Source: an uncultured Clostridia bacterium (GTDB lineage: Bacteria > Bacillota > Clostridia > Oscillospirales > Acutalibacteraceae). From it: 13,661 nucleotides of DNA. Shown here one piece after another: positions 6,692 to 12,822 of this stretch. Made by a program: the position numbers and the translations under genes. The stretch's first letter is position 1. Each line of letters begins with the position of its first letter. The notes beneath the pieces were generated by a model. That model did no database searches, had not been told where the DNA came from, and saw only the letters and a program-made list of their open reading frames with translations. Location: NCBI GenBank assembly GCA_937877675.1, contig CALEIS010000095.1:1-13661 (forward strand), read 5' to 3'.

Positions 6692-8038
6692 ATGAAGAAA
6701 TTTACAAGCGTTCTTCTTGCTGTTTTAATGCTTTTCAGTATGTTTGCTGTATCAGCTTCAGCAGCATACAATAAGATTAGTGTAAATGTAAGCAAAACAG
6801 AAGCAAATGTAGGCGATGTTATTAAGATTACAGTTAGCGCTGCAGCTGACTCAAAACTTGTAACATTTCAAGGTGCAGCAACTTTCAACACAGAATATTT
6901 CCAGTTAGTTGAAGGTAGTGTAGCAACAGGTGGTATCTTTGGCTTTGAAGAAGCTAGTTCACCAGCAGCAGGAAAGGTTTCATATGCAAGTGCATCTGGC
7001 TCTCCTGTAACAAAATCAGGTACTCTCGTTTCTTTCGAATTGAAAGTTCTTAAAACAGGCGGAACAATTAAATTTACTGTTGAAGAAGCATACATTGATG
7101 ACAATGGTACTGACAAGGATGTAACAGGTGAAATTGGTTCAGCATCATTTAAAATCGAAGCTCCTAAATGTGCACATAAGAATGTAACTACTGACAGAAA
7201 AGAACCTACTTGTATGACAGATGGTTATGAGGCTAAAATCTGTAAGGACTGTGGAGAACAGATTTCTAAAAAAGTTCTCAATGCATCAGGTGCACAGCAC
7301 AATATGGGTAGCTATACAGTAACAAAAGAAGCAACATGTAAAGAAGAAGGCGTAAAGACAGCAACATGTTCAGTTTGTGGACATAAGGACACAGTAAAAA
7401 TTCCTAAGACAAATCACAAACTTGGTGCTTATACAGTAACAAAAGAAGCAACATGTAAAGCTGAGGGTACAAAGACAGCAACATGTTCAGTTTGTGGAAA
7501 GACAGACACACAGAAAATCGCAAAGAAAGCTCATAGCTATGGTGCTTTCACAGTAACAACAGAGGCAACTTGTGAAAAAGATGGTTTACAGACAGCTAAG
7601 TGTACAGTTTGTGGAGATGTGAAGAAGGAAGCAATTCCTACAAAGCCACACGAATACGAAACAGGTTCAACAGTTGTTCAAGAAGCAACTTGCACACAGC
7701 CAGGTAAAGAAGTTGGTAAGTGCAAAAACTGTGGTGTAGATGGTGCAGAAACAATCATCCCAGCAACAGGTCATGATTTTGGCGAGTGGAAAACAACAAC
7801 TGAAGCTACATCTAAAAAAGAAGGCAAGGCAGAAAGAACTTGTAACAACTGTGGCGAAGTAGAAGAAAAAGTGCTCGAAAAGCTTCCACAGAAAGAAAAG
7901 GACACTGAAGCAGAAGAAAAGGAAGAAAAAGAATTCCCAGTTCTTCCTGTTATAATCGGTGGCGGTGTTGCAGCAGCTGCTATTCTTGCACTTGTAATCG
8001 TTATGATTCTTCGCAAGAAAAAGACAAATGTAGAATAA
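6692..8038 (+). CDS. Membrane-anchored cohesin-like/Cys-His repeat protein
   Basis: A 448-residue surface protein. Residues 1-24 form a signal peptide ending ASA. About 25-155 are a cohesin-like beta-sandwich (VGDVIKITV, FNTEYFQLV, GTLVSFELKVLK). Six tandem Cys/His repeats of about 39-41 residues occupy 160-399. After an acidic Glu/Lys linker, a single hydrophobic segment at about 417-441 is followed by RKKK, so the C-terminus stays in the membrane. There is no LPxTG motif. It shares signal, cohesin-like domain and repeats with the preceding protein, but has a membrane anchor in place of the dockerin. The pair therefore looks like an anchor and an adaptor of one surface assembly. No catalytic domain is present. 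A strong terminator follows. The function as a cohesin is inferred from fold-like sequence pattern. Confidence 0.88.
   Translation: MKKFTSVLLAVLMLFSMFAVSASAAYNKISVNVSKTEANVGDVIKITVSAAADSKLVTFQGAATFNTEYFQLVEGSVATGGIFGFEEASSPAAGKVSYASASGSPVTKSGTLVSFELKVLKTGGTIKFTVEEAYIDDNGTDKDVTGEIGSASFKIEAPKCAHKNVTTDRKEPTCMTDGYEAKICKDCGEQISKKVLNASGAQHNMGSYTVTKEATCKEEGVKTATCSVCGHKDTVKIPKTNHKLGAYTVTKEATCKAEGTKTATCSVCGKTDTQKIAKKAHSYGAFTVTTEATCEKDGLQTAKCTVCGDVKKEAIPTKPHEYETGSTVVQEATCTQPGKEVGKCKNCGVDGAETIIPATGHDFGEWKTTTEATSKKEGKAERTCNNCGEVEEKVLEKLPQKEKDTEAEEKEEKEFPVLPVIIGGGVAAAAILALVIVMILRKKKTNVE
7169..7888 (+). repeat. Six-copy tandem Cys/His repeat (about 39-41 codons each)
   Basis: In-frame repeats in the second cohesin gene, with the same C-x9-C-x2-C core as the upstream array. 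The first unit starts CAH (extra Cys) and the last reads EATSKKEG where the others have TC, so it lacks that Cys. Copies two and three are almost the same at DNA level: 7313-7381 and 7430-7498 differ at 6 of 69 positions, exactly 117 bases apart, which points to recent duplication or gene conversion. Confidence 0.85.
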
Positions 8039-8075
8039 TCTGTAAGTAGATTTGATTTTACATAATTAAATAGTT

Positions 8076-8112
8076 AAAACCTCACAGGACATTGAGTCTT
8101 GTGAGGTTTTTT
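8076..8112 (+). terminator. Strong rho-independent terminator after the cohesin pair
   Basis: A 15-bp stem pairs 8076-8090 (AAAACCTCACAGGAC) with 8096-8110 across the loop ATTGA, with a single G-T pair. Six T residues run 8107-8112. It lies 37 bases after the membrane-anchored cohesin gene's stop and insulates the sporulation cluster from upstream transcription. Confidence 0.85.
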
Positions 8113-8116
8113 GTGC

Positions 8117-8143
8117 ATAAAAAATAACTTTCTTCATACACAT
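8117..8143 (+). promoter_or_regulatory. Possible sporulation sigma-E-like promoter for yabP
   Basis: yabP and yabQ are sporulation genes, so a mother-cell promoter is expected between the terminator and yabP. CATACACAT (8135-8143) resembles the sigma-E -10 element, and ATAAAA (8117-8122) could be its -35. The distance between ATA and CATA is 15 bases, slightly short, and the last T of the -10 is displaced by one. No sigma-A pair is evident here. This is a weak match. Confidence 0.2.
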
Positions 8144-8163
8144 TAGTAAAAGGAGGTTATTTT

Positions 8164-8445
8164 ATGACAGACGATAAAAATTTACCTAAAATACCCCACA
8201 ACGTGATTATGGAAAACAGAAAGAAACTTTCTGTTTCAGGAGTGACGGATATTGATTCCTTTGACGAGCAGAGTGTTATTGCCATTACCGAAATGGGAGA
8301 ATTGACCATTCGTGGTTGGAATCTGCATATCACCCGACTCAATCTTGAACAGAGTGAGCTCATTGTGGATGGCGACATTTCTTCTCTCACATATACGGAT
8401 ACTCGACCTCAGGCAAAAGGTTTCTTTTCGAAGGTGCTCAGATGA
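8164..8445 (+). CDS. yabP: Sporulation protein YabP
   Basis: A 93-residue protein of the YabP/YqfC family, close to the usual length of about 100. It has the family's pattern of short beta strands, with IPHNVIMENRKKLSVSGV near the N-terminus and FDEQSVIAITEMGELTIRGWNLHI in the middle. YabP is needed for proper sporulation in Bacillus subtilis, though its biochemical role is not settled. AAGGAGG (8150-8156) is a strong ribosome binding site. Its stop overlaps the yabQ start as ATGA, so the two are translationally coupled. The position directly before yabQ, divIC and an S1 protein makes YabP more likely than the related YqfC. The rqcP (yabO) gene that often precedes it is not here. Confidence 0.9.
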   Translation: MTDDKNLPKIPHNVIMENRKKLSVSGVTDIDSFDEQSVIAITEMGELTIRGWNLHITRLNLEQSELIVDGDISSLTYTDTRPQAKGFFSKVLR

Positions 8446-8996
8446 CGGATTACATATATAGTCTTAGTCTTGCAACACAGACAAGGAGTTTTTTAATGTC
8501 CTTGGGCTTTGGTTTTGTTGTGGGTATTATTTATGATGCTTTCAGATTGGTAAGAGTATGTCTTTCAAAGGGGAAAAGATTGCAGATTGCCTTTGATGTG
8601 ATTTTTTGTGTCTTTTTAGCCTTTATTACATTCCTTTTTTTCATGAGTGTGAATGAGGGCGAATTTCGGATATATCTTTTGCTGGGAGAAGCAGTTGGTT
8701 TTTCTGTGTATAGCCTTTCTATTGGAATTGTCGTTTTCACCTATGGAGAGATTTGGATTGATTGGCTTAAAACCCATTTTTCAAAGTTTTTACATTTGGT
8801 TTTTTCTCCATTTAAAAGACTCCTTAAGCGAATTTTTTCCTCTGTTGGTAAAATAATGAAGAAATTCAGAAAAAGGGATGAAAATATTGAAAATAAATCA
8901 AAAATACACTTGAAACTCAACAAACACTTGTTGTATAATCTATTCATTAAAAAACAAAATCCGGTGGATAAAGATTTTAATGAAAAGGATGTGTGA
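8442..8996 (+). CDS. yabQ: Spore cortex biosynthesis protein YabQ
   Basis: A 184-residue membrane protein. Three hydrophobic segments are visible at about 17-35 (including GFGFVVGIIYDAFRL, typical of YabQ), 48-67 and 76-100. They are followed by an amphipathic, strongly basic C-terminal half (RLLKRIFSSVGKIMKKFRKR) that should face the cytoplasm. In Bacillus, YabQ sits in the mother-cell membrane and is required for cortex formation. The start overlaps the yabP stop by four bases, and the next gene begins 4 bases after its stop. The assignment rests on both sequence pattern and gene order. Confidence 0.88.
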   Translation: MTDYIYSLSLATQTRSFLMSLGFGFVVGIIYDAFRLVRVCLSKGKRLQIAFDVIFCVFLAFITFLFFMSVNEGEFRIYLLLGEAVGFSVYSLSIGIVVFTYGEIWIDWLKTHFSKFLHLVFSPFKRLLKRIFSSVGKIMKKFRKRDENIENKSKIHLKLNKHLLYNLFIKKQNPVDKDFNEKDV

Positions 8997-8999
8997 CCT

Positions 9000-9305
9000 G
9001 TGGCAGCCAAAAAGAATGCACCAAAAAAACAGTCTAAGAGTTTCATTCTTACTTTAGCTATGATTCTTCTTGTTGGTTATTTTGTTATCACTATCATTGG
9101 TCACAGAATCGCCATTAAAGACAAGAAGGATGAATTGGAACAAAAAAATCAGACATTGCAGGAGCAGTACGCAGAAAATGAGCGTTTGAAATCAATTGTG
9201 GATTCTGACGACAAGAGTGAGTACATTGAACAGGTTGCAAGGGAGCAGCTTGGATTCGGAATGCCTGACGAAAGAGTGTTCTATGACGTTACACCGGGGG
9301 CATAA
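9000..9305 (+). CDS. divIC: Septum formation initiator DivIC/FtsB-like protein
   Basis: A 101-residue cell-division protein starting at GTG, with AAGGATG just upstream overlapping the end of yabQ. A basic cytoplasmic tail (1-14) is followed by one membrane span at about 15-35, a coiled coil at about 36-68 (KDELEQKNQTLQEQYAENERLK), and the family's C-terminal signature YIEQVAREQLGF. DivIC pairs with FtsL and DivIB in the divisome and helps trigger septal wall synthesis. Its place after yabQ and before an S1 protein is the same as in Bacillus subtilis. The protein ends shortly after the signature, which is normal for the family. Confidence 0.9.
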   Translation: MAAKKNAPKKQSKSFILTLAMILLVGYFVITIIGHRIAIKDKKDELEQKNQTLQEQYAENERLKSIVDSDDKSEYIEQVAREQLGFGMPDERVFYDVTPGA

Positions 9306-9325
9306 GTAGGAGGAAACGCAATTTT

Positions 9326-9784
9326 ATGCAAATTGACATCGGTTCAATCTATGACGGAGTAGTTACTGGATTAACAAAATTCGGTGCATTCGTTAAACTT
9401 GACAATGGCACAACGGGTATGGTACATATTTCTGAGGTTGCCAGTGAATATGTAAGTGATATTTCACAGCATCTTTCAGAGGGAGATAAAGTTAAGGTTA
9501 AGGTACTTGAAATCAACGAAAAAGGTAAGGTTAGTCTTTCAATTAAAAAGGCATTACCTGAGCCTGAAAAACCAAAGCAACCAAAACCAAGACCACAAAA
9601 CAATAGAAATTCTGACCGTGGTTGGAAGGGCGCTCCTCAGCAAGAATCAAATGCTCCAATGTCCTTTGAGGATATGATGGCAAAATTCAAGGCACAGAGT
9701 GAGGATAAAATGAGCGATATTAAGCGTAGCTCTGACAGACGTGGTGGCAATACTGGTTATCGCAAAGGTGCAAGACAGATATAA
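9326..9784 (+). CDS. yabR: S1 RNA-binding domain protein, YabR-like
   Basis: A 152-residue protein. Residues 1-74 form a single S1 (OB-fold) domain with the usual motifs GSIYDGVVTGLTKFGAFV, GMVHISEVA and GDKVKVKVLEI. A Pro/Gln/Arg-rich disordered linker (about 76-110) follows, then SFEDMMAKFKAQSEDK, a short helical tail common in YabR/general stress protein 13-type proteins, and a basic end. It probably binds RNA or the ribosome; the precise job is not settled for the family. AGGAGG (9308-9313) is 12 bases from the ATG, somewhat far, but no other start fits. It is the last gene of the yabP-yabQ-divIC-yabR cluster and a terminator follows. Confidence 0.88.
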   Translation: MQIDIGSIYDGVVTGLTKFGAFVKLDNGTTGMVHISEVASEYVSDISQHLSEGDKVKVKVLEINEKGKVSLSIKKALPEPEKPKQPKPRPQNNRNSDRGWKGAPQQESNAPMSFEDMMAKFKAQSEDKMSDIKRSSDRRGGNTGYRKGARQI

Positions 9785-9793
9785 TAGAAATTT

Positions 9794-9822
9794 AAAGGAT
9801 GGGGAAACTCATCCTTTTATGT
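9794..9822 (+). terminator. Rho-independent terminator after the yabR-like gene
   Basis: AAAGGATG (9794-9801) pairs with CATCCTTT (9810-9817), and the stem continues inward with a G-T and a G-C pair to a GAAA tetraloop (9804-9807). The stem runs into TTTTATGTT. It lies 10 bases after the stop. The GC-poor base and short T-run suggest moderate strength. Confidence 0.65.
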
Positions 9823-9866
9823 TACTTCGACAAATTATGTACATTGATAATAGTTTTTGTAGATTA

Positions 9867-9918
9867 TTGACAAGTTTTCAAATAATACTTTACAATTTAT
9901 GTGCATATGTGCTACAAT
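9867..9918 (+). promoter_or_regulatory. Two overlapping candidate promoters for hpf
   Basis: TTGACA (9867-9872) with TACAAT (9891-9896) at 18-base spacing is one candidate. The second is TTTACA (9889-9894) with TACAAT (9913-9918), also 18 bases apart, with TGC just before the -10 (extended -10). The second would start transcription near 9925, about 50 bases before the GTG start. Two start sites could allow growth-phase control, which is known for hibernation factors, but no regulator site is identifiable. Confidence 0.55.
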
Positions 9919-9974
9919 GAAGGTGGATAAGATTATAAAATTTTATCTTAATTCAAAGCAAAGGAGATGTCGTT

Positions 9975-10496
9975 GTGAACATTACTATTGTTGGTCGTAA
10001 ATGTACTCCAAGAGAAGATTTTAAAGAGAGAGCGGAAGAGAAACTGGGTAAGGTTGAAAAATTCTTTGGACCTGACGCAACGGCGAAGATTACTGCAACT
10101 GTTGAGAAAAATCAGAAAATCTGTGAGATTACTCTCACTAAGAAGAGTATGATTTTCCGTGCACAGGAACGCAGTGATGATTTAGAGGATGCACTCGATA
10201 TGTGCGTTGACTCTTTAATTCGTCAAATCAGAAAAAATAAGACAAGAATCGAGAAAAAACTCCGTGATGTTTCATTTGACGATGTGTTGGCAGAGGATTA
10301 TGATGAGGAAGAAATTGAGGTTGTAAGAACAAAAACAGTTGTTTTAAAGCCTGAAACAGTTGATGAAGCTATTCTTCAGATGAATCTTCTTGGACATATG
10401 TTTTATATGTTCCGTAACGCTGAAACTGATGACATTTGCGTTGTATATAGAAGAAATGACGGAGGCTACGGCCTTATCGAACCCGATTATGAGTAA
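9975..10496 (+). CDS. hpf: Ribosome hibernation promoting factor, long form
   Basis: A 173-residue protein of the usual length for long HPF. The N-terminal domain (about 1-100, starting MNITIVGRKC) has the beta-alpha-beta-beta-beta-alpha pattern that binds the 30S decoding region. After an acidic linker (about 95-115), the C-terminal dimerisation domain has VVRTKTVVLKP, DEAILQMNLLGHMFYMFRNAE and VVYRRNDGGYGLIEPDY, nearly the family consensus. Long HPF dimerises two 70S ribosomes into inactive 100S particles in slow growth. The start is GTG with AGGAG (9962-9966) 8 bases upstream. It stands as a single gene between two terminators. Confidence 0.95.
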   Translation: MNITIVGRKCTPREDFKERAEEKLGKVEKFFGPDATAKITATVEKNQKICEITLTKKSMIFRAQERSDDLEDALDMCVDSLIRQIRKNKTRIEKKLRDVSFDDVLAEDYDEEEIEVVRTKTVVLKPETVDEAILQMNLLGHMFYMFRNAETDDICVVYRRNDGGYGLIEPDYE

Positions 10497-10504
10497 GTAA
10501 AACA

Positions 10505-10536
10505 GACGGCGGGGGAAACCTCGCCGTTATAATTTT
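10505..10536 (+). terminator. Rho-independent terminator after hpf
   Basis: ACGGCG (10506-10511) pairs with CGCCGT (10522-10527), extended inward by G-T, G-C and G-C pairs to a GAAA tetraloop (10515-10518), giving a 9-bp GC-rich stem. The tail TATAATTTTAT is only partly T-rich. It sits 9 bases after the hpf stop and 23 bases before the glycoside hydrolase gene. No clear promoter for that gene is visible in between, so some readthrough is possible. Confidence 0.7.
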
Positions 10537-10558
10537 ATAAAAGTTTAGGACGGATAAA

Positions 10559-12130
10559 ATGAAAGAGAAAAACACAACCGGAAAGAAAAAGGATGTTAAA
10601 TTAAGAACAAATTCTTTGATTTCAATAATTATTGCAGTCATATTATTCTTTGTGCCTAGTTTAGAGCAGAGGTTGATGGAATGGTATGCAGACAAGACTA
10701 TCAATGACGATTTGGTTCTCACTATTGACCTTGATGAGCAGAACGAGCCTTTCCAAGGCTTTGGTTGCTCTTCTGCTTGGTGGTCACAGATTGCAGGAAA
10801 TAGCGAACATGCAGAGGAAATCGCAAGACTTCTTTATAGTGAAGAGGGTCTTGGACTCAATATCTACCGTTATAATATCGGTGCAGGTTCAAAGGACGAC
10901 CCCAACGATAAAATCAGAAGCGATTGGAGGTCAACGGAGAGTTTTTATGTGATGGATGAAGCAACAGGTGAATATTATTACGATTTCACAAGGGATGCAA
11001 ATGCTCAGGCTATGCTTGACTTGTGTCTTTCCTATGGTTGCATTGATACAGTTGTTCTTTTTGCAAACTCACCACATTATTCAATGACACTCAATGGTGA
11101 TGCAGGTGGTAACTCTGAATGGTGGGTATGTAATCTTCCTGAAGAAAATTTTGATGATTATGCAGAATATTTCCTTACAATAACAGAGTACTTTATTGAA
11201 AAAGGTGTGCCTGTTAAATATATCAGCCCTATTAACGAACCAAACTGGTCATGGGGTGAGGGTGGATATCCTGGACAAGAAGGATGCTTCTACAATTCTG
11301 AAGATATTTATGGCGTTTACAAGGCTTTTGCAAAGGAAATGGCAGAGAGAAATATGGAAGGAGTTCTCCTTTCAGGTCCTGAGTCAGGTGAAATCGGTCA
11401 CAGAACTTATGAGTGGTTTGAATATATGTACAATGACCCTGAAATCCGTCCTTATTTAGGTAATTTGGCGTATCATAGTTACTGGTCTGACAATGATGTA
11501 AGAAAAAAAGTAGAATTTGGCGAATGGTTGAATGAGAATATTACAGATGTGCCAGTTGAAATGTCAGAATGGTGCCATCTTCCATGCACAGCTCCAATCG
11601 ATGATGTTAGCGGTGCGGTTTTACAAGCAAGAGTTATGGCAAACGACCTTGAATTTACAAATGTTGACTCCTGGACTGCGTGGGTAGGTGTCAATTGGAT
11701 TGATGCTACTAGTGATGGAAAAGAATATTCTGATGGACTTTTGGTTGCAACCGACCATAAATTAACTGATTTTAAAATTCCAATGAGATATTATGCGGTT
11801 GCTCATTATAGCAAGTTCATTCCAGTTGGTAGTGTTAAAGTAGAAACAAAGAAAAATATCTACGATATGGTTTGGGAAAAGGATTGGGCAGGTCAGGTTA
11901 CATCTGCCAACTTCCTTACAAATGCTGTAACATTCCTTACTCCTGATGGAAAAGTTGTGACTGTTATCACTAACGAGGGTGATGCTAAGGACTTGAAGGT
12001 TAAGGTTGACCGTGATAATATGACAGTTTATACTACAACACAGCAAAATCAGTTGCAGGAAACATATTCAGGTAAGAATAAAAAGATTACACTTCCTGCA
12101 AACAGTATTACAACAATCGTATTTGAATAA
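10559..12130 (+). CDS. GH30-type glycoside hydrolase with N-terminal membrane segment
   Basis: A 523-residue enzyme. A basic N-terminus (1-20) precedes one hydrophobic segment at about 21-36 (SLISIIIAVILFFVP), a signal anchor or a signal peptide with a long n-region. The catalytic (beta/alpha)8 barrel begins with FQGFGCSSAWW near 61. Catalytic candidates are Glu227 in INEPNW (acid/base) and Glu337 in MSEW (nucleophile), as expected for clan GH-A family 30. SPHYSMTLNG and QEGC recall endo-beta-1,6-galactanases, but the subfamily is not secure; glucosylceramidase- or xylanase-like activity remains possible. The last 90 or so residues fit the side beta-sandwich of GH30. There is no dockerin or binding module. 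AGGACGG lies 5 bases before the ATG. The dockerin gene follows 25 bases downstream, so the two are probably one transcript. Confidence 0.87.
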   Translation: MKEKNTTGKKKDVKLRTNSLISIIIAVILFFVPSLEQRLMEWYADKTINDDLVLTIDLDEQNEPFQGFGCSSAWWSQIAGNSEHAEEIARLLYSEEGLGLNIYRYNIGAGSKDDPNDKIRSDWRSTESFYVMDEATGEYYYDFTRDANAQAMLDLCLSYGCIDTVVLFANSPHYSMTLNGDAGGNSEWWVCNLPEENFDDYAEYFLTITEYFIEKGVPVKYISPINEPNWSWGEGGYPGQEGCFYNSEDIYGVYKAFAKEMAERNMEGVLLSGPESGEIGHRTYEWFEYMYNDPEIRPYLGNLAYHSYWSDNDVRKKVEFGEWLNENITDVPVEMSEWCHLPCTAPIDDVSGAVLQARVMANDLEFTNVDSWTAWVGVNWIDATSDGKEYSDGLLVATDHKLTDFKIPMRYYAVAHYSKFIPVGSVKVETKKNIYDMVWEKDWAGQVTSANFLTNAVTFLTPDGKVVTVITNEGDAKDLKVKVDRDNMTVYTTTQQNQLQETYSGKNKKITLPANSITTIVFE

Positions 12131-12155
12131 TCATAGAGAAAGGTGAGTGCTTACA

Positions 12156-12776
12156 ATGAAAAAAATAATTGCTATATTATTATGTTTTGTTTTAGCTTTT
12201 GCCAATTTGTCCGTTGTTGCATTTGCCTTCGGAATGGGGCCAAATGAAGAGTATGCTGATAAAAATGTTGTAAGCATTACAGCTGTGGCACAGAGAAACC
12301 TTATTGAAAAAATCGATGGCACAGCAGAGGATTATGACGAAGTGACAGGACAATATGTTCACTTTTTTGCTTATGATGTTTATGCCTCTAACCCTATTAT
12401 TACTATCTGTTTTGATGATGGTACAGAGATTAAGGGTACAATCGAGGAAATCGAAGCAGAAACAGGCGTGTTCATGTATGTTGAACCTATAAATTGTTAC
12501 GAAAAAGACCATGTAGGAACTTATACTACATCAGTTACCTATATGGATAAAACAGCAGAATTTCAAGTGGAAATAGTTTCATATACATTGGGTGATGTCA
12601 ATGATGATGGTCAAATTTCGGCAATGGATGCAAGAGCTATTCTTCAATATGTAGCTATGCTAAGAGATTTTAATGAAACTCAGTTGCTTGTGGCAGATGC
12701 TAATAGAGATGGGAAAATATCATCCATTGATGCACGTTGGGTACTTCAGGCTGTTGCAGGAACAAGAATACTTTAA
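12156..12776 (+). CDS. Small secreted dockerin protein with Ig-like domain
   Basis: A 206-residue exported protein. I chose ATG 12156 because AAAGGTGAG (12139-12147) lies 8 bases upstream; the in-frame GTG at 12147 overlaps that site. Residues 1-25 are a signal peptide (MKKIIAILLCFVLAFA and onward). The middle, about 30-140, is rich in predicted beta strands (VVSITAVAQ, PIITICFDDGTEIKG, HVGTYTTSVTYMDKTAEFQVEIV) and resembles bacterial Ig-like domains that often accompany dockerins; I cannot name it exactly. Residues 145-206 are a type I dockerin with loops DVNDDGQISAMD and DANRDGKISSID. There is no catalytic domain. As the second gene after the GH30 enzyme it may share its promoter. It could dock onto a cohesin such as those at 4816-8038, but its recognition residues differ from the other dockerin in this window. 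Confidence 0.88.
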   Translation: MKKIIAILLCFVLAFANLSVVAFAFGMGPNEEYADKNVVSITAVAQRNLIEKIDGTAEDYDEVTGQYVHFFAYDVYASNPIITICFDDGTEIKGTIEEIEAETGVFMYVEPINCYEKDHVGTYTTSVTYMDKTAEFQVEIVSYTLGDVNDDGQISAMDARAILQYVAMLRDFNETQLLVADANRDGKISSIDARWVLQAVAGTRIL

Positions 12777-12779
12777 AAG

Positions 12780-12812
12780 AAAAGGACAGTTCATTGTGAA
12801 CTGTCCTTTTTT
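12780..12812. terminator. Strong terminator between convergent genes, probably bidirectional
   Basis: A perfect 14-bp stem pairs 12780-12793 (AAAAGGACAGTTCA) with 12797-12810 across a TTG loop. A T-run at 12807-12812 serves the plus strand. On the minus strand the complement of the A-rich bases 12774-12783 gives a T-rich tail, so it can also end the ATPase gene transcript coming the other way. Confidence 0.85.
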
Positions 12813-12822
12813 ATTGATTAAC

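Noticed and set aside
12147..12155. GTG start for the small dockerin protein
   Set aside because: It overlaps the ribosome binding site and adds MLT before a normal MKK signal peptide start.
12192..12512. 106-codon minus-strand open frame opposite the small dockerin gene
   Set aside because: The plus strand encodes a signal peptide, Ig-like region and dockerin with a good ribosome binding site; the minus frame has neither motif nor start signal.
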